NCBI GenBank assembly: GCA_030730545.1
Contig: JANQUX010000134.1
Coordinates: 1 to 8,184, forward strand
Source: Maribacter sp.
GTDB lineage: Bacteria; Bacteroidota; Bacteroidia; Flavobacteriales; Flavobacteriaceae
Length of the DNA: 8,184 bases
Direction: 5' to 3'
The notes beneath the pieces are model-generated. The model did not search any database. It was given only the letters and a program-made list of their open reading frames with translations, and had not been told where the DNA came from. Shown in pieces: positions 1 through 5,808 of the stretch. Numbering within the stretch: the first letter of the stretch is position 1; every line of letters starts with the position of its first letter. The position numbers and the translations under genes were made by a program.

Positions 1-72
1 GCTAGTGGTATTAACGAAAGTCACCCACATGATGTTACCATTACCAAAGAGAGTCCTAATTATAGTAGATAG
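1..72 (+). CDS. 3' end of an unidentified protein (partial)
   Basis: An open frame enters from the left edge at base 1 and runs for 23 codons to a TAG at 70-72. The visible C-terminus is polar (ending in ITKESPNYSR) and carries no motif that I recognise, so no function is given. Support for a real gene is indirect: the stop is followed after about 20 nt by a strong intrinsic terminator, as expected at a gene's 3' end, and the next gene runs towards it on the other strand. The overlapping frame that starts at base 5 is rich in F, I, L and Y, reads through the terminator and looks like a shadow. Confidence 0.55.
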   Translation, partial: ASGINESHPHDVTITKESPNYSR

Positions 73-91
73 AAAATATAATATTACATAT

Positions 92-122
92 AAAAAAAGA
101 GGCCTTTTAGGCCTCTTTTTTT
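92..122. terminator. bidirectional intrinsic terminator
   Basis: A 13-nt arm (A-tract then GAGGCC) at 92-104 pairs perfectly with GGCCTC plus a T-tract at 110-122 around a 5-nt loop TTTTA. Because the stem is flanked by A on one side and T on the other, it can terminate both the plus-strand gene ending at 72 and the minus-strand thioredoxin-like gene ending at 126. Confidence 0.85.
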
Positions 123-125
123 ATA

Positions 126-662
126 TTATTTTCCAGTTTCACCAGTATAGGCTTTCCAGTCTTTTTCTTTGTATATGTCGCTACCAAAATAACGAGCTAT
201 TTCTAAGAACGGTTCTGGTTTTTGATAACCAGGTATTGGTGATAGCATATTTAATTCTTCGTCTAAGAAAATAGTAGTTGGGTAACTTAAGCGACCTTGC
301 ATTAAGGCTGCTGCAAATTCATGATATCCTTTTCTGCCCGATGGAACAAACTTATAGGTCTTTCCTTTGTATTCGATAGGGTCTTTACCTTCGCCATCAA
401 ATTTAACCATGTAGTAGTGCTCTGCCATGTAAGCAGCTACTTCAGCATTTTGAAAAGTGTCCTTATCCATTTTCTTGCACCATCCACACCAATCTGTGTA
501 CACATCAATAAAAACTTTCTTTGGGTTTTTATCGGTTGCTGTTAATTTAGCAGCCTCGTCCCAAGAAATCCAATTTACCTCTTGTGCATAACTTGCAGCC
601 GACACAAAAAGTAGTGCTAAAAATAAAAATGATTTGGAAAAAGATAAAGAATACGTCTTCAT
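126..662 (-). CDS. exported thioredoxin-family protein
   Basis: This 178-aa protein is a thioredoxin-fold protein of the DUF255/thioredoxin_7 type, probably acting outside the cytoplasm on disulfides. Residues 1-26 form a signal peptide (basic start, hydrophobic core LFLALLFV, cleavage predicted at ASYA|Q). The mature part has the active-site motif W58-C59-G-W-C62-K and the thioredoxin cis-proline context SYPTT with P128. No lipobox cysteine is seen, so it is more likely periplasmic than lipidated. The client is unknown; a CGWC protein of this type may be a reductase or a chaperone-like redox protein. It lies 60 nt downstream of lysA on the same strand and may be read through from it, although a -7-like box sits in the gap. 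The ATG at 662 is chosen because the signal peptide starts exactly there. The family call is strong and the substrate is not known. Confidence 0.88.
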   Translation of the reverse strand: MKTYSLSFSKSFLFLALLFVSAASYAQEVNWISWDEAAKLTATDKNPKKVFIDVYTDWCGWCKKMDKDTFQNAEVAAYMAEHYYMVKFDGEGKDPIEYKGKTYKFVPSGRKGYHEFAAALMQGRLSYPTTIFLDEELNMLSPIPGYQKPEPFLEIARYFGSDIYKEKDWKAYTGETGK

Positions 663-697
663 GAGTTTTATTTGAGTGTTTAGTCCAACTAGTATAC

Positions 698-705
698 CAA
701 AACTA
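698..705 (-). promoter_or_regulatory. candidate -7 box for the thioredoxin-like gene
   Basis: Read on the minus strand this is TAGTTTTG, a perfect match to the Bacteroidota -7 consensus TAnnTTTG, placed about 35 nt before the start codon. No convincing -33 TTG/TTTG is present about 20 nt further upstream, so the gene may instead depend on transcription from lysA. Confidence 0.35.
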
Positions 706-722
706 ACGTATTTTTAAGTGCT

Positions 723-1961
723 TTATTTCACTTTAGCTGTTTCTTTAACAGCGAACAAATCTTTTATATCTACTTGATTGCGAATTAAATCTTCAAAAGT
801 TTCTCTTTCGCGTATAAGAACTGCTTTCCCTTTATGCCAAAGAACTTCTGCTGGTCTAAATCTTGAGTTATAGTTACTTGCCATGGTAAAGCAATACGCA
901 CCTGCATTTTTAAAGCAAAGAATATCGCCTTCTGTAATTTCATTAATTCTTTTATTACTAGCAAAAGTATCGGTCTCACAGATATAACCTACTACAGAAT
1001 AATAGCGCTCTCTACCGGCTGAGTTCGATATGTTACTTATACTATGTGTAGCGCCGTAAAGCATTGGTCTAATTAAATGGTTGAAGCCAGAATCTACACT
1101 TGCAAATACTGTTGAAGTAGTTTGTTTAACTACGTTTACTTTTGCAAGAAAAACACCTGCCTCACTCACTAAAAATTTTCCTGGCTCAAAAGCCAATGTC
1201 AAATCTTTACCGTATTCTTTACAGAACTCATTAAAACGAGTACTTAATTTTTTACCTAGTTCTTCAACATTAGTTTCAATATCCCCTTCTTTATAAGGTA
1301 CTTTGAAGCCGCTACCGAAATCTATAAAATCAAGATTTTTAAAATTACGTGCAGTATCGAATAAAATTTCAGAAGCATATAAGAATACGTCGATATCTAA
1401 AATGTCACTACCTGTATGCATGTGAATACCGTTGATATTCATTTTTGTCAATTCTACAATACGAAGTAAATGCGGAATTTGATGAATACTGATTCCGAAT
1501 TTGGAATCTATATGACCTACAGAAATATTAGAATTTCCGCCCGCCATTACATGCGGATTGATACGAATACAAACAGGAATTTTAGGATGCTTACTACCAA
1601 ACTGCTCTAAAATAGAAAGGTTGTCAATATTTATACGAACACCCAATTTTGCTGCTTGTTCAATTTCTTCTAAAGAAACTCCGTTTGGTGTAAATATGAT
1701 CGATTCTGGTTTAAAACCAGCTAATAAACCTAGTTGAACTTCTTGTATAGATACAGTATCTAAACCACTACCTAAACTATTCATTAATCTTAGAATAGTA
1801 ATATTAGAAAGTGCCTTGGCTGCATAGTTAAGTTGCAATTTCTTAACAGAACCAAATGCTTTTGTCAATCTATTGAACTGTGAAACTATTTTTTCCGAGT
1901 CGTAAACATACACCGGATCACCATAGGTTTTTGCGATTTGCAATAAATCCTCATTTCTCAT
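723..1961 (-). CDS. lysA: diaminopimelate decarboxylase
   Basis: LysA catalyses the PLP-dependent decarboxylation of meso-2,6-diaminopimelate to L-lysine, the last step of lysine synthesis, in the cytoplasm. Counting from the ATG at 1961, the protein has 412 aa, close to the roughly 420 aa usual for the family. It is a fold-type III enzyme with a TIM-barrel N-half and a beta-sheet C-half. Visible landmarks are the PLP lysine K49 in NYAAKAL, HMHTGS at 180-185, the phosphate-binding loop FGSGFKVPY at 215-223, EPGK at 259-262, the substrate arginine region RPMLY at 298-302, the catalytic pair C328-E329 and RPAEVL at 369-374. The frame also permits a TTG start at 1970 (3 residues more). ATG is preferred because TTG starts are uncommon in this group and homologs begin close to this methionine. 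lysA is divergent from the LON-domain gene and leads into the thioredoxin-like gene. Confidence 0.95.
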   Translation of the reverse strand: MRNEDLLQIAKTYGDPVYVYDSEKIVSQFNRLTKAFGSVKKLQLNYAAKALSNITILRLMNSLGSGLDTVSIQEVQLGLLAGFKPESIIFTPNGVSLEEIEQAAKLGVRINIDNLSILEQFGSKHPKIPVCIRINPHVMAGGNSNISVGHIDSKFGISIHQIPHLLRIVELTKMNINGIHMHTGSDILDIDVFLYASEILFDTARNFKNLDFIDFGSGFKVPYKEGDIETNVEELGKKLSTRFNEFCKEYGKDLTLAFEPGKFLVSEAGVFLAKVNVVKQTTSTVFASVDSGFNHLIRPMLYGATHSISNISNSAGRERYYSVVGYICETDTFASNKRINEITEGDILCFKNAGAYCFTMASNYNSRFRPAEVLWHKGKAVLIRERETFEDLIRNQVDIKDLFAVKETAKVK

Positions 1962-2005
1962 ACTATACAATTTTGCTCAAAGTTACTTTTCTAATTCATT
2001 AAGAA

Positions 2006-2041
2006 CAAAAATAATAACATAAAAATGATTAAAATAACAAA
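2006..2041 (-). promoter_or_regulatory. candidate lysA promoter
   Basis: On the minus strand a TTTG (2038-2041) precedes a perfect TAnnTTTG box, TATTTTTG (2006-2013), with 24 nt between them. The -7 box is good; the spacer is somewhat longer than the 19-21 nt usually seen, so the -33 assignment is uncertain. Transcription would start near 1999, leaving a leader of about 38 nt. I saw no lysine riboswitch-like structure in that leader, which is too short for one. Confidence 0.4.
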
Positions 2042-2112
2042 TTGTGATATTTGTAACTTTTGTAGATTGTATTTATTTTGGTGCTATATAAAGTCCTTTG
2101 TACATTTAGCGC

Positions 2113-2751
2113 ATGAAATTACCTTTATTCCCATTACAGTCTATTTTCTTTCCAGGAGAGACCGTGCCGCTGCATGTTTTTGAAGATCGCTACAAACAAT
2201 TGATACAAGATTGTAGAGATGAGGCGATTACTTTTGGTATACCAGTTTTTATAAATAATAAGATGGAATATGGGGTAGAAGTACAGCTGGTAGAAGTGGT
2301 GACAACGTATGAAACCGGAGAGATGGATGTGGTATGTGTTGCGAGGCAAGTATTTAAATTGCTGGCTTTCGACAATATCATGGATGATAAGTTATATTCT
2401 GGTGGAATTGTAAAGTTGTTGGAGTACGATTATGAAGCATCCGAAGAAAAAAAGCAAACTATTATCAATGGTATAGAGCAGTTATATGCTATTATGGATG
2501 TGCCATATACCAAACTCAACGTAAAAGAATTTAATAGTTTTACGCTGGCCCACAAAATAGGATTGTCTTTCGAGCAAGAATATCAACTATTACAGATACC
2601 CTCAGAAAATGATCGACTTAATTTTATAAGTCTGCATTTAACTTCTACAATTACGGTACTTTCTGAAGTGAACAGAACCAAAAAAACAATCGAACTTAAT
2701 GGTCATTTCAAAAACTTTGATCCGTTAGATTTTAAAGATTTAGAGATTTAG
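2113..2751 (+). CDS. LON peptidase substrate-binding (N-terminal) domain protein
   Basis: This 212-aa protein consists of the LON N-terminal substrate-binding domain (PF02190 type) on its own, without the AAA+ ATPase or Ser-Lys protease of true Lon, so it is not a protease by itself. The domain signature LPLFPLQSIFFPGETVPLHV begins at residue 3 and continues with FEDRY, then FGIPVF at 41-46 and a TGEMDVVCVARQVFKL stretch at 68-83. A helical C-terminal half follows, including LLQIPSENDRLNFISLHL near 159-176. Stand-alone proteins of this kind are widespread; a role in substrate or partner binding is inferred, and none is proven for this group. There is no signal peptide, so it is cytoplasmic. 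The ATG at 2113 puts the domain signature at the extreme N-terminus, as in homologs. It is divergent from lysA and 151 nt upstream of sucC, with a promoter in that gap, so co-transcription with sucC is unlikely to be essential. Confidence 0.88.
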   Translation: MKLPLFPLQSIFFPGETVPLHVFEDRYKQLIQDCRDEAITFGIPVFINNKMEYGVEVQLVEVVTTYETGEMDVVCVARQVFKLLAFDNIMDDKLYSGGIVKLLEYDYEASEEKKQTIINGIEQLYAIMDVPYTKLNVKEFNSFTLAHKIGLSFEQEYQLLQIPSENDRLNFISLHLTSTITVLSEVNRTKKTIELNGHFKNFDPLDFKDLEI

Positions 2752-2869
2752 GTCGTTTTTTAGGTACAAAATTCAATCGTATTGCAAGCGATTTGGGTTT
2801 TTATCAGGTTAATTATACTAGTTATTCTAATTAATCACCAGTATTTTTAGATTATTACTTCCTGTTTCC

Positions 2870-2877
2870 TATTTTTG
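2870..2877 (+). promoter_or_regulatory. sucC promoter -7 box
   Basis: TATTTTTG is a perfect match to TAnnTTTG and lies 25 nt before the sucC ATG, predicting a start near 2884 and a short leader. A T-rich TTTTT at 2854-2858, rather than a clear TTTG, occupies the -33 region. There is no recognisable Shine-Dalgarno before the ATG, which is normal in this phylum. Confidence 0.5.
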
Positions 2878-2902
2878 CTTAACAATTAAATTCACCATAT
2901 AT

Positions 2903-4096
2903 ATGAACCTTCACGAATATCAAGGAAAAGAGATATTAGCAAGTTTTGGGGTGCGCATCCAAAGAGGAATAGTTGCCCAAAATGCAAAAGAGGCTGTTGA
3001 GGCTGCAAAGCAATTAACCGCTGAAACCGGAACTGGATGGCATGTTATAAAAGCGCAAGTACACGCAGGTGGTCGTGGTAAAGGTGGTGGAGTTAAATTA
3101 GCCAAAAACCTAAAAGAGGTAGAAGAGATAGCAAACCAGATTATTGGTATGAACTTAATTACACCGCAAACTTCAGCGGAAGGTAAAAAAGTACACCAAG
3201 TATTGGTTGCCGAAGATGTTTACTACCCAGGCGAAAGCGAAACTAGTGAATTCTATATGTCTGTTGTATTGAACAGAGCTACTGGTAAGAATATGATTAT
3301 GTATTCTACAGAAGGTGGTATGGACATTGAAGAGGTTGCTGAAAGCACTCCGCACTTAATTTTTACAGAAGAAATTGACCCAGCTACAGGTTTGTTAGGT
3401 TTTCAAGCAAGAAAAATTGCTTTTAACTTAGGTCTTTCTGGTACTGCGTTCAAAGAAATGACAAAATTCGTTGCATCATTATATAAGGCATATGTAGAAA
3501 GTGATTCTAATATGTTCGAAATTAACCCAGTATTAAAAACATCTGATGATTTGATCATGGCTGTTGATGCTAAGGTTTCTATCGATGATAATGCACTATA
3601 CCGCAGAAAGAAGTATGCCGATATGCGTGATCTTAGAGAAGAGAATGCTATTGAAGTAGAAGCAAGAGAAGTTGGTCTTAACTATGTAGATCTTGACGGT
3701 AACGTTGGTTGTATGGTTAACGGTGCAGGTCTTGCAATGGCAACTATGGATTTAATCAAAATGGCAGGTGGTGAGCCAGCTAACTTCTTAGATGTTGGTG
3801 GTACTGCAGATGCTAAAAGAGTCGAAGAAGCTTTTAGAATTATCTTAAAAGATCCTAATGTTAAGGCTATTCTAATCAATATATTCGGTGGTATCGTTCG
3901 TTGTGATCGTGTAGCGCAAGGTATTGTTGATGCTTATAAGAATATGGGCGACTCAATTAAAGTGCCGATTATCGTAAGATTACAAGGTACTAACGCTGAG
4001 TTGGCAAAAGAGATTATTGACAACTCTGGACTTGCAGTACAATCTGCCGTACAGTTTCAAGAGGCTGCAGATAAAGTAAAAGCTGTATTGGCTTAA
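2903..4096 (+). CDS. sucC: succinyl-CoA ligase (ADP-forming), beta subunit
   Basis: SucC is the beta subunit of succinyl-CoA synthetase, which interconverts succinyl-CoA and succinate with substrate-level phosphorylation in the TCA cycle. At 397 aa it is close to the 388 aa of E. coli SucC and complete. The N-terminus MNLHEYQGKEIL is diagnostic. It is followed by the ATP-grasp domain with K50-AQVHAGGRGKGGGVK and the metal-site segment FEINP around 205-209, with further acidic residues near D222. The C-terminal CoA-ligase-like domain has GNVGCMVNGAGLAMATMD from 266, FLDVGGTAD near 295-303 and NIFGGIVRCD at 326-335, the loop that contacts the phosphohistidine of the alpha subunit. The partner sucD is not adjacent: a strong terminator follows at once, so sucC appears monocistronic and SucD must be encoded elsewhere. 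The start is fixed by the conserved N-terminus. Confidence 0.97.
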   Translation: MNLHEYQGKEILASFGVRIQRGIVAQNAKEAVEAAKQLTAETGTGWHVIKAQVHAGGRGKGGGVKLAKNLKEVEEIANQIIGMNLITPQTSAEGKKVHQVLVAEDVYYPGESETSEFYMSVVLNRATGKNMIMYSTEGGMDIEEVAESTPHLIFTEEIDPATGLLGFQARKIAFNLGLSGTAFKEMTKFVASLYKAYVESDSNMFEINPVLKTSDDLIMAVDAKVSIDDNALYRRKKYADMRDLREENAIEVEAREVGLNYVDLDGNVGCMVNGAGLAMATMDLIKMAGGEPANFLDVGGTADAKRVEEAFRIILKDPNVKAILINIFGGIVRCDRVAQGIVDAYKNMGDSIKVPIIVRLQGTNAELAKEIIDNSGLAVQSAVQFQEAADKVKAVLA

Positions 4097-4121
4097 ACAA
4101 GTTTGCTTATCATAATTATAT

Positions 4122-4152
4122 AAAGACCATTCATTTTGAATGGTCTTTTTTT
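4122..4152 (+). terminator. intrinsic terminator of sucC
   Basis: A 12-nt arm AAAGACCATTCA (4122-4133) pairs perfectly with TGAATGGTCTTT (4137-4148), and the T-run continues to 4152. It lies 25 nt after the sucC stop and separates sucC from the secreted-protein genes. Confidence 0.88.
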
Positions 4153-4221
4153 GTTTTAAGATTAATGTTATTATTGAAAATGTAGTTTATATAGCTAAAA
4201 GCTACATATTTTATCAATTTA

Positions 4222-4240
4222 ATATTAAATAGATGTTAAA
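4222..4240 (+). promoter_or_regulatory. direct-repeat box upstream of first small exported protein
   Basis: Two half-sites ATATTAAA (4222-4229) and ATGTTAAA (4233-4240) are spaced with an 11-nt period, one helical turn. This is the geometry typical of OmpR/PhoB-type response regulators binding as tandem dimers. The same box with one base changed recurs before the paralogous gene at 4895-4913. It lies 83 nt before the ATG at 4324, in a suitable position for an activator just upstream of a promoter. The regulator is not identified; assignment to that class is inference from spacing alone. Confidence 0.45.
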
Positions 4241-4323
4241 ATTATCATATTAATATTTTAAATACGTTATTTTGTGGTATACGCAATATGTATGTATAAT
4301 TTCAAACCTTTAAAATATATAGT

Positions 4324-4659
4324 ATGAAAAAAGTCAAAATTATTTTAATCGCAATGTTAGCATTTGGGATTGGAACTGTTACGGCTCATGATACCGAGTC
4401 GAATGAGGATAAAGGAACAAAGTGGATAACTGCTCAAATTCATGAAATGTTAGCCGATGAAGCAATACCTGATCAAATACGAGGTGCCAAAGCTGAAATT
4501 AAAATTGCCGTTGCAGAAGATGGTATGTATAGGTTATTATCAATTGAATCAACCAATAGTCAATTAAAAGAATTTTTAAAGAACGGTATCGATTTTAAAA
4601 ATCTTGAACCAGGCAATTCAGATGTAGTTTACGTTATTCCAATTGAAATAGCAGACTAG
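4324..4659 (+). CDS. small exported protein, paralog of the 5023-5358 gene
   Basis: This is a 111-aa protein with no function that I recognise. Residues 1-21 are a signal peptide (MKK, hydrophobic IILIAMLAFGIG, cleavage VTA|H), giving a mature domain of about 90 aa with no cysteine, probably periplasmic or secreted. The mature part has a helix-like QIHEML segment at 38-43, a strand-like AEIKIAVAEDG at 57-67, LLSIES after it, a helix near LKEFLKN, and a closing strand VYVIPIEI at 102-109. The order strand, DG turn, strand, helix, strand vaguely recalls the TonB C-terminal fold, but that is only a hypothesis. The downstream gene encodes a protein of exactly the same length and layout. The gene has its own upstream box and its own terminator, so it is a separate transcript from its paralog. 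Confidence 0.8.
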   Translation: MKKVKIILIAMLAFGIGTVTAHDTESNEDKGTKWITAQIHEMLADEAIPDQIRGAKAEIKIAVAEDGMYRLLSIESTNSQLKEFLKNGIDFKNLEPGNSDVVYVIPIEIAD

Positions 4660-4676
4660 TAGAATTACTACTTACC

Positions 4677-4710
4677 AAAAAAAGAACGCTGAATAAGCGT
4701 TCTTTTTTTT
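4677..4710 (+). terminator. intrinsic terminator of first small exported protein gene
   Basis: An A-tract plus GAACGCT (4677-4690) pairs with AGCGTTC plus a T-tract (4696-4710) around the loop GAATA. It begins 18 nt after the stop codon, and the T-run is eight bases long. Confidence 0.88.
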
Positions 4711-4894
4711 GCTTAAATGTTACCAGTGTTTTCTAGATATGTATTTAGAGTATCTGTAGGTTTAATTTATTGTAATGATAATAGGAATGAAAGACTACTT
4801 AAGGTTACCTAAATGAAATAATGGTTAAGCCTTTAAAAACCTATTTTTTCTATGACTTGGATTTCTAATTTTGACATGAATAACTGAGGAATTA

Positions 4895-4913
4895 ATATTA
4901 AAGAGATGTTAAA
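4895..4913 (+). promoter_or_regulatory. direct-repeat box upstream of second small exported protein
   Basis: Half-sites ATATTAAA (4895-4902) and ATGTTAAA (4906-4913) have the same 11-nt period as the box at 4222-4240. Over the surrounding 22 bases (4894-4915 against 4221-4242) only one base differs (G for T in the spacer), whereas the flanking intergenic DNA is not similar. It sits 109 nt before the ATG at 5023. Confidence 0.45.
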
Positions 4914-5022
4914 ATATGCTCAAATTGTAACATTGTCATTTTTCAGTCGTCTTTTTAGTAATTCATCATCAATCAATTTTTTAATCACGCTTCAGAATAA
5001 CTGGAGCAAAAAACAAAAAGTC

Positions 5023-5358
5023 ATGAGAAAATTAAGTTTAGTAGTCGTAGCTGCAATGCTATTAGCAACAGGTAATGTATTGGCAAACGATGCAAAGGGC
5101 GAAAACCCAACAAGAAATCTTTCTAACCAGATATCAGAAATGCTATCTGATAATAGTTTTTCTATTGAACATAACGATTTAACCGCACAGGTACGTTTTA
5201 CCTTAAATGCAGATGGTGAGATCGTTGTATTATCTGTGAATACTGAATATGATGAAATGGAAAGTTTCGTCAAAGCCAAACTAAACTATCAAAAAGTTAA
5301 TTTGGCAAATGTAGAGGAAGGTAAAGTATACACAATTCCTGTACGTATCGAAGGGTAA
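5023..5358 (+). CDS. small exported protein, paralog of the 4324-4659 gene
   Basis: The product is 111 aa and not recognised by function. The ATG at 5023 is chosen because a clean signal peptide begins there (MRK, core LVVVAAMLLATG, cleavage VLA|N after residue 21, the same position as in the paralog). An in-frame ATG at 4906 would add 39 residues ahead of it. The mature domain of about 90 aa has QISEML at 36-41, AQVRFTLNADGEIVVLSV from 55, a helix around FVKAKLNY and a final strand VYTIPVRI at 102-109. Against the neighbour, identity is only about one residue in five, but these landmarks align almost without gaps apart from two residues near the C-terminus. It resembles a small TonB-C-like or periplasmic adaptor fold, unproven. 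The stop codon is embedded in a palindrome and followed by a terminator shared with the convergent DUF1456 gene. Confidence 0.8.
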   Translation: MRKLSLVVVAAMLLATGNVLANDAKGENPTRNLSNQISEMLSDNSFSIEHNDLTAQVRFTLNADGEIVVLSVNTEYDEMESFVKAKLNYQKVNLANVEEGKVYTIPVRIEG

Positions 5359-5373
5359 CCTTTTAAAAGGTTA
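5356..5373. repeat. 18-nt perfect palindrome on a stop codon
   Basis: TAACCTTTTAAAAGGTTA is fully self-complementary, and its first three bases are the TAA stop of the upstream small exported protein gene. It directly precedes the terminator hairpin. It could be an mRNA 3'-end hairpin with a small A/U loop or a protein-binding palindrome; it has no T-tract of its own. Confidence 0.6.
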
Positions 5374-5380
5374 TAGTTGA

Positions 5381-5418
5381 AAAAAATCTTAATACACCTC
5401 GGTGTATTAAGATTTTTT
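5381..5418. terminator. bidirectional terminator overlapping the DUF1456 gene end
   Basis: An 18-nt arm, AAAAAATCTTAATACACC (5381-5398), pairs perfectly with 5401-5418; in RNA the innermost pair opens to give a CTCG loop. A/T tracts on both sides let it serve the plus-strand gene ending at 5358 and the minus-strand gene ending at 5407. The right arm encodes the last residues and stop of the minus-strand gene. Confidence 0.85.
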
Positions 5419-5808
5419 CTTGTTTTTATACTTCACAGAACTTATGGCAGTATCTACCTTTTTCATCTGCTTTGTTTTAAAATCTCTTTTACTGATATTC
5501 TTTTGAGCTGGTTTTTGAATCGGTTTTTGTACTGGTTTAGCGGTGTTGCCAGCCATACCTAAAAGTACTTCTCCAGGTGTTTTCGGATTTTCTTTTGTTC
5601 CACGAAGATGAAGAACCAATCCGTTTAAAAAATTACGGAGTACCTGATCTCCACATTCCATATAATTAGGATGATCTTCGTTTCTAAAGAAAGCTCCTAA
5701 TTCACTTTTTGAAATCTTAAAATCTACAAGCTCTAATATCTCTACGATTTCATCATCTCTAAATTTTAAAGCTACTCTTAGTTTTTTAAAAATATCATTA
5801 TTAGTCAT
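5407..5808 (-). CDS. DUF1456 family protein, single-domain form
   Basis: Residues 1-70 of this 133-aa protein match the DUF1456 domain (YehS-like). The start MTNNDIFKKLRVALKF is characteristic, and FFRNEDHPNY with ECGDQVLRNFLNGL runs through 40-64. E. coli YehS, as I recall it, has two tandem copies of this domain in about 156 aa, and this single copy resembles the second one (LKKLR and FRECGDQFLR). Here the other copy is absent and is replaced by a basic, low-complexity tail rich in K, P and Q, with a KPVQKPIQKPAQK run at 91-103 and a KYKNKKKS terminus. Such a tail suggests nucleic-acid or ribosome contact, which is inference. The molecular function of DUF1456 is unknown. There is no signal peptide, so it is cytoplasmic. 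The gene converges on the small exported protein gene and ends inside their shared terminator. Confidence 0.88.
   Translation of the reverse strand: MTNNDIFKKLRVALKFRDDEIVEILELVDFKISKSELGAFFRNEDHPNYMECGDQVLRNFLNGLVLHLRGTKENPKTPGEVLLGMAGNTAKPVQKPIQKPAQKNISKRDFKTKQMKKVDTAISSVKYKNKKKS

Larger units (their letters stand above)
4660..5022. other. intergenic region between the paralog genes
   Basis: This gap of 363 nt begins with the terminator of the first small gene and contains the second direct-repeat box near 4895. Between about 4711 and 4890 I see no coding frame of substance, no RNA gene and no strong hairpin. The frame of the second gene stays open back to an ATG at 4906, but that extension falls on the box itself and would bury the signal peptide, so I treat it as untranslated leader. 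Confidence 0.6.

Noticed and set aside
5..274. 89-codon plus-strand frame at the left edge
   Set aside because: It reads through a terminator and antisense to the thioredoxin-like gene, with a composition rich in F, I, L and Y; a shadow frame.
1962..1970. TTG start for lysA three codons upstream
   Set aside because: An ATG follows three codons later at the position where homologs start; TTG starts are uncommon in this group. It cannot be fully excluded.
1979..2060. Inverted repeat AAAGTTAC/GTAACTTT flanking the lysA-LON intergenic region
   Set aside because: Eight bases with a 66-nt spacer in AT-rich DNA is expected by chance.
2775..2802. Possible terminator after the LON-domain gene
   Set aside because: AATCG/CGATT gives only five base pairs with a 9-nt loop, and the T-run is separated from the stem by several bases; too weak to call.
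4180..4207. Hairpin with ATGTAG/CTACAT and an inner TAGCT/AGCTA
   Set aside because: The stems are short and cannot form together cleanly, no T-tract follows, and sucC already has a strong terminator upstream.
4906..5022. N-terminal extension of the second small exported protein from an ATG at 4906
   Set aside because: The extension adds 39 residues before a textbook signal peptide, its ATG lies inside the direct-repeat box, and the paralog has no such extension.
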